A stretch of 64,000 nt of DNA from Spirometra erinaceieuropaei. Taxonomy: Eukaryota > Platyhelminthes > Cestoda > Diphyllobothriidea > Diphyllobothriidae. The translations under genes and the position numbers were made by a program. Shown one piece after another: positions 35,805 to 47,371 of this stretch (the stretch's first letter is position 1; each line of letters opens with the position of its first letter). Below the pieces are notes generated by a model that was not told the origin of the DNA, did not search any database, and saw nothing but the letters and a program-made list of their open reading frames with translations. The stretch is from contig CACRXP010000030.1 of assembly GCA_902702965.1 (NCBI GenBank), positions 1,773,769-1,837,768 on the forward strand. The letters run 5' to 3'.

Positions 35805-36185
35805 ATGAACTTCTTCTATGCGCACAAGATCAGTTGGCGTGACCTGATTGCAGGCGCCTCTGCCGTAGCCAACAGGCGCCACCCAAGGTCTTTTGGATAG
35901 CTCGGCAGCACCTAGAAAATCATTCAAAAAGCCTCTCTGACATCTACACGGTTGTCTGTGTCTACCACGTGAGCGAGGACAGAGCTGGTAATGTCTTAAA
36001 TTTGACCATTTAACAAGCTGGAAGATGTTCCCTTGTGTATTTGGACAAATCCAGACTCCTACCACCAATGTATTCAGCCTCAGAGGAGCAGATGAAGGAA
36101 TAAATGAACATAGAGGTGGTACGGTCTGGCAGTTTTTCTTTGCCCTCTGCGTATGGGGTGGGGCCAGGGAAGAACAGTATACGGA
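35805..36185 (-). mobile_element. Penelope-like element fragment PLE-5, decayed GIY-YIG domain
   Basis: Minus strand from 36120: MFIYSFICSSEAEYIGGRS, then TREHLPAWLNGQI, then VLAHVVDTDNRVDVREAF, then LLATAEAPAIRS. The layout matches PLE-1 and PLE-4, but both the Cys pair and GYIGR are mutated and there are at least three stops. Confidence 0.78.
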
Positions 36186-36187
36186 CT

Positions 36188-36954
36188 TTCTCATGATTTT
36201 AATGTCCTTAAAAATCCAATTTTATTTCATGGAGAACGTACATAAATTCAATCTGGTGCTCATTCGGTAGAAAACGACGTCTTTTTCCAATTTTATACTC
36301 AAAAGAAAGGAATAGTTCGGTTTTTAAAAGCTTCTCCAATCTCCGAATAATTTTGAACCCGACCTGCCGTAACACTTGCATTCGGGACTTCGGAACTACA
36401 AGCCGGATATTTACCTCACAAGCAAAACAATACATTTCTTTACCGCATTAAGAGGATACCATATGGGGTTCATAAAATTTAATAGTGGATTTGAGCCATA
36501 TTGTTAATATTACAAGCCACATTGGTAAATGCAGAGACATGACGTTTTATGAACGGCCATTTCACGGTTTTAAAAATGCCGCAATAAGAAGCTTTTGTAA
36601 AACGCATAATACCGTTCCATTGAGTATAAACTTGGACGAAGACGCAATGTTCTGCCGAATGAGTGAAAGATGAATATTTATCTGCATGTTTTCTATGAAA
36701 TGTGATCGGATGTTTAAGGACATCAAAAATCAATGAGAAAAATGCATGCTTTTTGAGTAGTCTTCTTTATAGAGTATATTTTTTGCATGCAACCGAAAAA
36801 AGGTTATTCGAAGGCCGGCACCCTGAAGTAACTGGAATATTGTAGAATAATGCCGCATGATGAGTGGTTTTACAATTCTACTTAATTACTCTTTTCGAAG
36901 CGAAAAGGCATTTCGGAATTTCGGTTGACATTTCGTGAGTTAGCACACCTACTG
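36188..36954. mobile_element. Foldback element FB1-d, left end truncated
   Basis: Right end GAGTTAGCACACCTACTG before TA 36955-36956. The left arm starts abruptly at the edge of PLE-5, so one of the two insertions or a deletion removed about 200 bp. Confidence 0.78.
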
Positions 36955-36956
36955 TA

Positions 36957-37567
36957 TGCACGCGACCGCCCGAGAGGATTGAGGAACAGTTGATTACTCC
37001 GAGGCTGAACCCGCTACCTTCACAGCATCGGCGTTGTACACCAGCATTATAGTAAGTCTGTAGACAGTTTAACAACTACACAAGATGCAAATGAACACAT
37101 TCAGACAGCAGGGGAGTATGAGATGGAGAACGACCTAGGACATGATGTCTATTCTCAAGCACGTAAACTTTGGCTGACCCCCAAGTCCTGCCTTGTCTCG
37201 ACAATGGTCACGAGAGGCTGCCTCTTCAAAGCATGACTACAGCTGCCAATCGACCGATGCAGTTGTGACCAGTGTTTACAACATTATACCTACCTTCAGC
37301 AACCAGAGTAGGGGTTGACTACACATTTTGCAGCCAGTCCCAGCTTTTGAACAATTACCATTGGTCGAGGACAGCACTCATAGAGGCGAGAAGACAGTGA
37401 GCCAGTTCACTGCTCAGGCAAAGCGGGTCGTGAGGTGCACTTAAACATGGGAAGATCACGCGAACACAATTCTGTGATCAAATCGGCTGACGACTTCAGA
37501 GTCGAGACCTTTTTGGACATTGATTTATCTGGTGAGTAGCATGCAGAGAGGGCCAGAGGTAATTATA
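36957..37567. other. Intergenic, nothing recognised
   Basis: No coding block or shared repeat seen. Confidence 0.4.
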
Positions 37568-38397
37568 CAGTAGATGTGCTAACTCATGAAATGCTAACCG
37601 AAATTCGGAAATGCGTTTTAGACTCGAAAATTGGCTACTTAAGTAGTATGGGTTTTTATCGTTGATTGTCGATGCCCCTACAAATTCAAATATACTTAAC
37701 AAAAAACGTACATTAAAATCCTCATTATTTCACTTCTCTGGTAGAAAATTACGTCCTCTTTAAAGCTTATACTTGGACGAAGTGTATAACATGGCATTAA
37801 AATGTTTATAAAACCGTGAAATGCCAGTTCATAAGACATCGTATCTCTGTATTTACTAATGTCGCTTGTCGTTTATAATATGGCTCAAATTAATTAAATT
37901 AAATAGACTTTACGAACCCATCATGGTTTCTTCCTAGAAGCGTGTAGAAATGTATGATTTTTCGTACACGGAAACCTTAAATAAAAGTGTAGTGGCAAGT
38001 TGGGTTCAAAATTTTTCAGGAATTTGAAAAGTTATTAGAACCTCATTGTACCCTTTGCTCAAGTATAGACTCTGAAGAGGACGTAATTTTCTACCAATGA
38101 AATGAAATAATGAATATTTTGATGCACGTATTTTTATGAAATATATTTGAATTTACAAAGGCATCGGAAATCAACGATAAAAAACCAATACTAGTTAATT
38201 AGTCGTTTTTGCAGAGTGTGGATTTTGCAGACGGCCGGAAGGAAGTTCGTTCAAAAGCTGGCATCCCAAAGTGTCTGAAATATCTCGGGATTATACTGCA
38301 CGACAATTAATATTACAACCCTACTTAAGTAATCTCTTCGATTCGAAAGCGCATTTCAGAATTCCGGTTAACATTTCATTAGTTAGTGCATCTATCG
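37568..38397. mobile_element. Foldback element FB1-e, 830 bp
   Basis: TA at 37566-37567 and 38398-38399. Ends CAGTAGATGTGCTAACTCAT and inverse GTGCATCTATCG. It is shorter than the 956-bp copies because the left arm lacks an internal block (37630-37640). Confidence 0.82.
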
Positions 38398-38399
38398 TA

Positions 38400-40063
38400 T
38401 GTTAAATACAGCAGCATTTACAAAGATTGCACTTCTATAATATTATATTTTTTCGTCAAATCTCTCAGCGCACATTTTCCTTGAAGTTCCTACGTTCTCA
38501 TGGGGATAACTCCATTAAATTCCTAGAGCAGGTTTCTCAACTACAGAGTAATGATAAGAAATGTTTAGGCTAAATGTCTAAAATAAATTCAAAGTCAAAA
38601 AAGCCTAATAATCTGTGGTCTGACAAATAAATTTGTAATTCCTGAAGAAAGAGGAGCCTGTTCTGTGCATTCTCTTCACTAAACTGTTGAGTTTTCGGAT
38701 CTCTGACAATAAAGACACATTGCTGCAAGAGGTATATTTTTCAATTTCACGATGCCATTTCTTTAGTTTACTGGGCTAAACATGGGATACGCAGTTAGTG
38801 AATAATCTTCAAGTCTTTGTTTGCTAAACTGAATGCAAAAAGTGGTCGATAATGGGCTCCAATGACGTTTTCCTCTAGACTTTGAGGTATTGCGACATTC
38901 TTAAGTTCCATAATGTTCTATAATGTCGCAACTCAGTTCTGAGGACGTTCAAAGTTAGCATCTGCTGGGTTTGTTTTCTTGCAGACTTACTCGTTTTTAC
39001 ATTCTTGCCAAAATGACCTACTTTCTTTTATATTGTGAGTTCGCTTTCCTATTTTATCGGAGGGATAAAATGAAGGGTTAATTTTAGACGAGGCTGAATA
39101 TGAAGACAGTCATATGCTCGGCGGGTGCCTGGGAAGGCTCTTCCCATCTGGTCTCAAATCAGAGTTCATCTCATTGTCCAAACTCGCACTCCCTATCGTA
39201 AGTATTCCTACGACTGACAAATAACTGTTTGTCTGTGCACTAACTGATGCAAACATTTCATTTAGCTATCGTCACATCAAGTTTGAATGAGTAGTAGCCA
39301 TTTTATGGGGAGAAAATGACAACATCATCTCTTTTTTCGTTAAGAAAAACACAAAGACAATTTAAACAGTCCGCTGACAGAAGGCCGCGTTTAATTCACT
39401 CTGCAAATTCGTTTAACAAAGAACAAGCCTCAATACACATTATGCTAATAAATAGGACTGATAACCTCGAGTGCATTTATACGCCTACCCAGGTCCCAAA
39501 CTCCATCTCCTGGACAGGGATAGCCTAGCACAGTTGTCTCAGGTAGATATGACACGCACCGCATCGGCGGCCAGTAAGAGAACAATTCGAAAGACGAAAT
39601 CACACTGCGTATTGATCGTTGTGACCTAACCCCACAACGGACAGCGCTATAGATGATATGAACAAAGGCCGGAATAAGATTTGCTCAAGCTACGCATTGA
39701 CCAGACCGCGTAGAGTTCGAACAAACCCAAAATTACCACCGTACGTGGGATAAGAGTGTCACTTCTAGATGAAGGCCCTCACTCTGCGTCCGCCACTGCA
39801 CCTAATTCCACCACCAGCCGGTTGACAGGTTCGAAGGGTAGGCCTGTGCATTAGAGCGGCAGGAGAAAAAGAACGGGTAGGGTTAAGGACGGAAAATTCC
39901 ATTCCCACTGTATATCAATGTATCTTTCACGATGCTCTGAAACTCGGGGTCTGAAAGGCTGACAACTGACGGGCTAACCCGACCACACTCAGGACTCAGA
40001 TCCAAGCTGAAATGTTTTCTGCCAAATATTACTACTCAGACATTCTCGGGCATCCCAGGTCTA
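38400..40063. other. Intergenic, nothing recognised
   Basis: No exon with MATE similarity and no shared repeat found, although the 5' exon of MATE copy 2 could lie here. Confidence 0.4.
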
Positions 40064-41057
40064 CAGTAGTTTGGCTAACTCATGAAATGTCAACCGAAAT
40101 TCCGAAATGCGTTTTCGTTCAGTAAAGATTAATTAAGTAGGGTTGTAAAAGTGGTCAGCCTGAAACATAATTCTATAATATTTCAGTTACCTCAGGATGC
40201 CGGCTTACGAATCAACTTCCTTCCGGCTGCATACAAAAACCATACTCTGTAAAAAAAGACTACTTAAGTAGCATGAATGTTTACCATTGATTTTCAATGC
40301 CCTTAAAAAGTAAATTATATTTCACAGAGAACATTTAAAAAAACATTCATTCTTTTGCTCTTTCGGTAGAAAACTACATCTGCTTCCAATTTTACACTCG
40401 AACGAGGGAAATAATTCGGTTTTAAAAAGTTTCTTATTGTGGGACTTTTAAATACCGTGAAGTGGCCGTTCATAAATCGTCATGTCCCTGCATTTGCCAG
40501 TGTGTCCTGTAAAGTTAACAATATGCATCAAATCCAATGCTAAATTTTATGAACTCCATATGGTCCCCTTCTTGTTACTGTAGAGAAATGTGTGGTTTTC
40601 CGTACGCGGAAAATATACGGCTTGTAACTTTGAAACCCTGAATCCAAGTGTAACGGTAGAACTGGTTCAAAATTATTCGGGAATTGGAAAAGTTATTTAA
40701 AACCGAATTATACCCTGCCTTCGCTCGTAAGATTGGAAGAAGACGTTATTTCCTGCCAAATGAGCAAAAGAATGAATATTTTTATATATGTTTTCCATGA
40801 AATATAATTGGACTTTTAGGAGCATCGAAAATCAACAAGAAAAATTCATGATAATTAAGTAGTCATTTTTACAGAGTGTAGTTATGGCATGGAGCCGGAA
40901 GGAGGTACATTCGAAAGCCGGCATCCTGATGTAACTGAAATATTCGAGATTTATGTTGCAGGCTGGCTACTTTTACAACTCTACCTAATTAATCTTTTCG
41001 GAACGAAAACGCATTTCGGAATTTCGGTTGACATTTCATGAGTTAGCCCATCTACTC
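40064..41057. mobile_element. Foldback element FB1-f, 994 bp
   Basis: Starts CAGTAGTTTGGCTAACTCAT after TA 40062-40063; right end CCCATCTACTC, last bases mutated. Arms are complementary along their length. It ends 450 bp before the first exon of MATE copy 2. Confidence 0.85.
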
Positions 41058-41505
41058 CAGGTTACCCTTATAAAAGTCCAACATATATATAGTCGACACT
41101 AGGTAGCGTGTTGTACGCGAAAGCGGGCTGTTTAACCTTGGTATCCAACGCGCTCAAGTCCACCTCCTGTCGCCCTGACATTATCTTGCCATTATAACAG
41201 GATGGGTTTAGAGGAAGGAGCAGAGTTGACGCTGCACAAATCTTCTCCTGTAAAAACTATTCTACTGCAAGAAAGCGTCCTTCGGCCATTCCATGGGGCA
41301 TTGGATGGACGTCGTTCGCGGCCGTCAAACTGTCCTATGGTATCTCCAGGATTGAACAATGCTACAACTTGCTATGTTAACCACAATCAATAGGGTGTAC
41401 GCAAACTATCTGACTAGTTAGAAAGTAGTCATTTTTTTACTTTTTGATAGTGCTCTGGTGAAAGGCTCATTTTTGTATTCTCTATCATGGCATATCCTTT
41501 TTTAG

Positions 41506-41676
41506 ATGACTACTATCATTGCAACCAACACCATGGATACAGTCAGCTTAATTTTTTGCGCGCGTCTTGGGGATACCCAGTTTGCTGCAGTCGGATTGGC
41601 CAATTCGATTTTCAGCATCACTGGATTGGCTGTCATGTATGGCCTGCTGACTGCGTGTGACACATTTTTTACGCAG
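41506..41676 (+). CDS. MATE transporter copy 2, N-terminal exon (TM1-TM2)
   Basis: The exon of 57 codons lies between ccttttttag and gtaaga. It begins with ATG directly after the acceptor, so this could be the translation start after a 5' UTR exon, or an internal Met with coding sequence upstream. It reads CARLGDTQFAAVGLANS and then LAVMYGLLTACDTFFTQ, matching the MATE pattern CGHLG..ELDAVTLA and GFGLSSACDTLISQ. It is in phase 0 at both ends. Similarity starts about 40 residues into a typical MATE, so an upstream coding exon is expected but was not found. Confidence 0.92.
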
Positions 41677-42039
41677 GTAAGATGAGCATACTTTCTACGC
41701 TCTTACCCATTCTTTTCCCGATGTAGCAGACCTTTAGTTCCATAAGTGCTAACTGATCTCAAAATGTCCAAAATACTCAGAGAGGTTTTGATGGAAACGA
41801 TGTTTCTACATCTAATTAAACGCAACTGTAACGATCTGCGATAATCTGCAGAACAGATCTCGAAGATCTTTACCCAAAATCCCAGCAGTCTCACTTCATA
41901 CGTAGCAGTGTTTATACAACAAATGAAAGCAAATGGAGACTTGTACAGATAATTCGCATCCCGAATCAAACGTTAGACCAAAAATAGGTGGACTTGTGGC
42001 GGTCAAGAAGGTGAGATCAACTTAAACCACGAACAATAA

Positions 42040-42480
42040 TTTCGTTTCGTCTATTGCCAGAAATCAGGGAGCTGTGAGGACTAGTTTATTCTGCACACAG
42101 GGCAGGTTGCCGTAAGTTGGCTGTTTGCTTGCAACAGGGATAAGCGTCCGTTCACGGAGAGCGTCAGTCGCGGTGGGGGTGACTGGGCGAGTGCCGGCCA
42201 TGAGATTGGACGGATTAGGGGAACGCATTATCACAGGAGCTCATGGGTATCAGTCCAGGTCGTCCGACGCGCGTGAGGTGATAATAGTTTGTGAGGGCAG
42301 CCGGGAGTCACTGCAGCTGGACAGGAGGGGCCCCAGTTCTAGCCGGCGGGGGTGGTCGTGTGTCAACGGCCTGTTAACACTTGTCGCGGCCATCGACCGA
42401 CAAAAGGGAGCCGGAGAAAAGGGGGGCTGGAGCGGCAGTTACAGGCTTAGTCTTCGGGAGTATTCAATATGGGCATTGTA
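42040..42480 (-). repeat. Dispersed repeat R3, probable 3' tail of PLE-6
   Basis: Shared with 45700-46000 (TTATTCTGCACACAGGGCAG, then GACGCGCGTGAG). It lies downstream of the PLE-6 endonuclease in that element's orientation, so it is probably its 3' non-coding end. Confidence 0.45.
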
Positions 42481-42774
42481 ATGCGATATAATTGTATTAC
42501 TTTATAACTAGTAGTAAAACGCACAAAGTCTAACGTTTGAATAAGGTTGTCGTATTCAAGTGGCCTATGTAGTGACCGAAACAGTCAACAGAAAGGTATG
42601 ACCCTCTACGAAGGTTTAACTGGAATCCAGTTGGAACACTTTTTGGCGGACAAGATGTTCACTTAATGCAACCTCAGAAGTCAAAATGGAACTGTCTGGA
42701 GTGAAAGATACACAGTTATTAAAGTTGCAAAGAAGACAAACGCGTGATCACTGGAACAGTACGTGCACTAGTCG

Positions 42775-42810
42775 GAGCTTTCGGTCTCGTACAGGAGACC
42801 ATCGTCAGAG
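42775..42810 (-). ncRNA. Hammerhead-like motif in PLE-6 tail
   Basis: Minus strand: CTGACGA (42808-42802), a six-pair hairpin GGTCTC with GAGACC (42800-42783) and loop CTGTAC, then GAAA (42782-42779). This is the central half of a hammerhead. Stem I is not evident and stem III is unclear, so the call is tentative. Confidence 0.45.
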
Positions 42811-42949
42811 GCTGAGAATGCGGCGTCAAATGAGAAGTTTTTGTAGTCGCCCCAAGAAGGGGGTAGGAGTGCAGGGGGTGGTGTTCGCGATAGGCCTGAG
42901 TCAACGCCATCTCACGGCGGCGTGACTGCGTGCACCCTTGGCTGGGAAT

Positions 42950-43285
42950 TGGGTCTCTACTCCCGGCCGCGGGAACGGAGCGCGTGATAGCAGGGGGGTA
43001 TTTCAACGTGTCTGTTGATAGAGTTGATGTCAGACCCCCAGGCTTCCAACAGTTCTCGCCCTGTCTTATTGCTGGCCCGCGCCATTATCCGCGTGCTCGC
43101 AAAGTTGAATTCGTGGCCTTCCTCCAGGGTGTGAATGGCGACCTGAGGCAACGGGTCGCCTCTCCGGACCGCCCATTTATGCTCCGCTAATCGTGAGCTA
43201 AGTCGCCGTCCGGTCTGTCCTGTGTAGTGGCGAGGGCAGTCCCGGTAACAAGAACCTAGGACTCGCATAATAGCTTCCACCCACG
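42950..43285 (-). mobile_element. Penelope-like element fragment PLE-6, second GIY-YIG class
   Basis: Minus frame 43280-42957 reads CYRDCPRHYTGQTGRRLSSR, then LAEHKWAVRRGDPLPQVA, then HTLEEGHEFNFA and GRELLEAWGSDINSINRH. This is a GIY-YIG domain (HYTGQTGRR core, catalytic Glu in ELLEAW) of a PLE lineage different from PLE-1/4. It is open for 107 codons, better preserved than the others, but cut off at the N-terminal side. Confidence 0.88.
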
Positions 43286-43369
43286 AACAATTTCCCTCGA
43301 CACAATGAAGGCGAATTAAAGGTCATAGTCATGTTGCTCCAATGATTTCGACTTTTGAAAACCGGACTC

Positions 43370-43814
43370 CGGCTGCAACTGGGGTTCGCTAGCCAAGCCT
43401 GGAGACCATGGACCACCAAGGACCTCAGCATTTTCGAAAAAGTTCGAAGGCGTGCAACGAAATCTGCGACTGGACAGGGCTCACTCTCCTATGAAGTACA
43501 ATTATCTAGTCTCGATCTCTTCCCTTTGAGTCAGAAACAACTACGAGGTGACATGATACAAACACTCCGCCCCATGCCCGCTCAGAAATGCAATTGGAGA
43601 CTGCTCCTAAACAGCAACCACATCAAACCCAAAAGTCTATCCTTTCAAACTACACGTGACTGAAGTCACTATGCATTCGCAGAAGTTCTTTTACTCCAAC
43701 AGAGTAGTTGAATATCTGAATGGTCTCTCTACGGATGTCGTTATGTCCTCATACGCAGGGGCTTTTAAGGGGAAGCTAGGTCAGTATAACGTTTCGTGCC
43801 ATAATGCTCTCTGA
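43370..43814 (+). mobile_element. Non-LTR retrotransposon tail (LINE, reverse transcriptase C-terminus)
   Basis: A frame to 43663 reads ASQAWRPWTTKDLSIFEKV, then LDLFPLSQKQLRGDMIQT. After a frameshift near 43650 it continues FFYSNRVVEYLNGLSTDVVM and AFKGKLGQY to a stop at 43812. The order QAWRPW, LEKVQRRATK, LFPLxxRxLRGDLIxT, FFSNRVVxxWNxLP is the C-terminal signature of CR1/Jockey-like LINEs. Frameshift and 5' truncation make it a relic. It lies sense in the first intron of MATE copy 2. Confidence 0.88.
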
Positions 43815-44005
43815 CCGGCGCCGTCTTTAAGTCTTATGTCAACAGTTTATCACAACTTCGAAATCACTATACATGCTTCGATAATGCTGAAACTCATCGT
43901 TCACAGCGATCAAGCTAGCACACCGCTTTACGCATTTACTAAAAGTACTCTGACGTGAACGGCAGTTGGCTTTTTTAAACTCCTTTTTGCTTAACTCAAC
44001 TTTAG

Positions 44006-44054
44006 ACATATGGCAGCACTAACAAACAGAACATGGGCATACACCTTCAAAGGG
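44006..44054 (+). CDS. MATE transporter copy 2, TYGS exon
   Basis: This is a 49-bp exon between actttag and G|gtaagt. It reads TYGSTNKQNMGIHLQR plus one base. It follows CDTFFTQ of the preceding exon directly, recreating the conserved ACDTxxxQTYGSxNxxxxGxxLQR motif at the TM2-TM3 boundary. The next exon should supply TM3 and the segment up to about DPDVSR; it was not found. Confidence 0.9.
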
Positions 44055-44321
44055 GTAAGTGTTATGGATTTCGTTGTTTGTGTGCAGAAGTCTACTAATT
44101 GTTAATTACTTTCGTCTGGGGGAATTTTGGTGGAATTATCTACAGATTTCGCGTTCTGTAGACTACCAGTTAAAAATCGGCATTGTCATTCATTTCTGCT
44201 TGTCAATGGGCAACAGTTCTTACCGTTACAGGGTCAGCATAGGCGTTTGTTCAGGACACATGTTGAAGAATGCAAAGAGCTCAACTTTTAAATGAGTTGT
44301 GTCTGTCAACTTTGACCACAC

Positions 44322-44719
44322 ACGACAGTTGGACCGCCGTATCTGACGATCTCCACCGTGTTTTTCACAACAAGGTGAGGCTGGGACGGGGACTTGTGCG
44401 TGAGTTAGTTTATAGTGATGGTAGACTTGCACAGCATCTACCGCACCCTATTTCCACTCCACACCTGGACCCGGTGTCAAGACAGAGTCAAGAAGACCGG
44501 AAGCAGGGGAGGGCGCAGGTGGATGGCGCGGTCGAGCCCGCACCTTGGCGGCCCAGTCCACACCCCCTAGTCCACCGGGGCGGCAAGGTTCCCGGTGTGC
44601 GCGACGTCTGCCGGTTGCCGATTCTGCCGTCGCACCCCGAAATGTTGGCCTTTCTTATGGTGCACAATTCCGATAACGCCAGAATCCGGTATGGCCCCCG
44701 TGTTGGTCCAGCGCATCTA
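44322..44719 (+). mobile_element. R1 retroelement, interrupted by FB2-c
   Basis: It carries GTAGACTTGCACAGCATCTA, AAGACCGGAAGCAGGGGAGG and GTTGGTCCAGCGCATCTA as in R1-e. It stops at TA 44718-44719 where FB2-c begins; the R1 tail (CCCATTTGGAGGC) resumes at about 45679. Confidence 0.78.
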
Positions 44720-45682
44720 CAGTGCATGGCCGATCTCATGGAATGTTGGCCAAAATTCTGAAATGCGTTTTTAATTAGGAAGAATTACTTAAGTGGGGCT
44801 GTAATACCGATTATCTTGCACCATAATCCTATAATATTTCGGACTCGGTAGGATGTTAGCTTTTGAATGCACTGCTTTTTAATCTTTTGTACAAACCGTA
44901 CTTGGGAAGCAATTACTACTTAAGTAACATGCATTTTTCACACTGGTTTATAGAAAACACGAACAAAAATATGCTTTCTTTCAGCCCTTTGGTAGTGAAT
45001 CACGTCATGTTTATTTTTTGTACTCGAAAAAGGCGTAAAATTAGGCTTTAAAAACGCTTTCTAATTGCCGAATAATTTTGGGCCTAATCAGCCGTTGCAT
45101 TAGCGCTTAGTGATTTCAGTCTACAAGGTGCATGAGTTCCGCGTAGAGAAAGTCACACATTCTTCTATGCCTTTAAGAAGATACTATATAGGTTCCATAA
45201 AATTTTGCAATTCATGCGGACCATGTTGTACATGTCAGGAGGAGCAGTAGTAAACGGAGAAGTACAATTCTGTATAAATGGACATTGCACGGTCTTAAAA
45301 ATCTCATAATTAGAAACTTTTTTAAAACCTAATTATAGTTCCTCTTCGAGTATAAAATATGAAGATGACGTGATTCGCTATCAAACGGCTGCAAGAAAGC
45401 ATATTTTTGTTCGGGCTTTCTATAAAATATATTTGAATTTGCGAGATCATCGAAAATCAATAGGAAAAATGCATGCTACTTAAGTAGTCATTCTTTACCG
45501 AGTACGTACTCTATAGGAGATTGATAATCAGTGAATTAAAAAGCTAACATCCAACCGAGTCCGAAATATTATAGGATTATGGTGCAAGATAATCAGTATT
45601 GCAGTCTCACCTAAGTAATCCTTCCTAATCAAAAACGCATTTCAGAATTTCAGCCAACATTTAATGAGATCGGTCACGCCCA
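44720..45682. mobile_element. Foldback element FB2-c nested in R1
   Basis: Left end CAGTGCATGGCCGATCTCAT after TA. Right end GAGATCGGTCACG, last bases lost. About 960 bp, with complementary arms. Confidence 0.85.
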
Positions 45683-45699
45683 TTTGGAGGCACTAACAT

Positions 45700-46000
45700 A
45701 CACTGAGTTCGTCCCGTCTTTTGTCAGAAGTCACAGAGTTCGAGAACCGATTTATTCTACACACAGGGCAGGTTGTCGTGATTTGTGTTTTTGCTTTCGT
45801 GTCACAACAAAGCCTCCGTTCGGTGGCGCATAGGGGACGGTGTATGGTTTTCTTGAGTCTGACGTGTCTGTTCCACCATGAGCAAGTGACTGGCTACATG
45901 TCGGACACGTGATCAGTTAGTACATGGGCTGAATAGTACGAGCACGACCACTAGGGCCCAGGGATGACGGATGACGCCTGTTTGCGGTCGACGCGCGTGA
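45700..46000 (-). repeat. Dispersed repeat R3, second copy
   Basis: Matches 42040-42300 (ACACAGGGCAGGTTG.CGT, CGTCC.TTC, TCGACGCGCGTGAG). No endonuclease portion accompanies it. Confidence 0.45.
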
Positions 46001-46057
46001 GATGGTGGGGGAGGCGCAGTTGCGACTCAGCACAGCTGGATTATAGGTGCTTCAGAC

Positions 46058-46436
46058 TGTAGCGGGCAGCCATCAGGATCGGTCTGGCGTCATTGTTCGA
46101 GACATCGCTGCCTCAAGGTCATTCAGCCCTTAGCAGTGAGCCGTTCCAGACGCACTGACCTGAAGTCACACGACCAACAGCTCGGGCATACCTGCGTCCG
46201 CACAGCCGCAGCCGCCCACGTGCCGCCCCCTGCAACCAGCAAAACAAACCACTGGAGATCACTTGAGCTTGGCCCTCGAGCCTACAAAAACGGCTGCCAC
46301 CACTGTCCCAAGGGCTCTCAGGCATGACTGAACGCAGTCAACACCAGCCCTGGCTTCGCCAGTGGCCACTGCCGTCTGAGAGGACAACTCTGGGTTTTAT
46401 GTGCATTAGAGCCCACATTCTGTCTTCTGTCCATCA
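46058..46436 (+). mobile_element. R2 repeat, possible solo LTR
   Basis: Starts TGTAGCGGGCAGCCATCA and ends near TTCTGTCCATCA, so TG...CA boundaries are possible. It is collinear with 29692-30127 and about 50 bp shorter in the GC-rich middle. Confidence 0.5.
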
Positions 46437-47172
46437 TTTTCAGCGGGACGACTGAGTGGTATTCGCGGACTGTCAGTAGACAGTCAGTAATGGACAAATA
46501 CTGAATTCTGCACCATACTGGCAGTAAATGTACTAACTAAAAACCCAAACACTTGTTTCTCTGATTTTCCGCTGTTGCATTCGGAACCTGTGGTGGATTC
46601 GGCTCACCAGTCACTGAGAAGTATGTTCGCATATTAATTTCTGAGGAACTTTAGAAGCTCATCGCTGAAGTTGAAGTATGTAGGAGAAAACAAGAGGGGA
46701 ATGCCTCGGACCCAGTGCTGAGCCGAACCCCTCACACCTACTTCCCACAGAGGCTGAAAATTGGCAAAACTCACATGCCTGAACTAACGGCCAGTACCTC
46801 TGCTATCAGCATGGTGAAGTATTCAACACTTATATACTACTGGATGCCTATTGGTAGGTTGTGAATATTACTCGGCTATTCCGTCACAGTTGACGGATTT
46901 CAGCCAACTTATTCATATCAACATTCGGTCTTAGAGTAAAATGGTCTGTCTCGAAGTATTTACTCCAAGTTATCGCACTTAGGTCTGAGGACGTCACAAA
47001 AGCTTATTGAAATGATCCGGTTAGGATTCGAAATGTAAGCCCAGTAAGAAAATAAGACCCAGAGACTCCTGAAATACGGAAATTTTTTTAGCATTGGTCA
47101 ATAGAAACGAAGAGACGAGTCCCAGGAAGTGGTCTTGAAGAAGGAGACACGATCGCCGGGACAAGAGCTTTA

Positions 47173-47220
47173 TTAGCCTGACGTTTCGGATTCCTACTCA
47201 AATCCATCATCAGAGACAAA
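47173..47220 (-). ncRNA. Type I hammerhead ribozyme, intact core
   Basis: Minus strand: TTTGTCT, CTGATGA (47213-47207), stem II GGATTT with GAATCC (loop GAGTAG), GAAAC (47187-47183), GTC (47182-47180), AGGCTAA (47179-47173). Stem II has six pairs, stem I six of seven. Stem III is AC with GT, no loop. Confidence 0.88.
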
Positions 47221-47323
47221 AAAGCAGAAACGGGTGGTTGTTGCACAAGGGGCTGCGGTATTATTTATATTTATTTAGATAAATACCGCAGCCCCTTGTG
47301 CAACAACCACCCGTTTCTGCTTT

Positions 47324-47371
47324 TTTGTCTCTGATGATGAATTCGAGTAGGAATCCGAAACGTCAGGCTAA
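47324..47371 (+). ncRNA. Type I hammerhead ribozyme, inverted partner
   Basis: TTTGTCT, CTGATGA (47331-47337), stem II GAATTC with GAATCC (one A-C mismatch), GAAAC (47357-47361), GTC (47362-47364), AGGCTAA (47365-47371). The core is intact. Confidence 0.87.

Noticed and set aside
41202..41393. First coding exon of MATE copy 2 in the frame starting at 41202
   Set aside because: The product is polar and unlike MATE N-termini, and no donor in phase with 41506 is evident.
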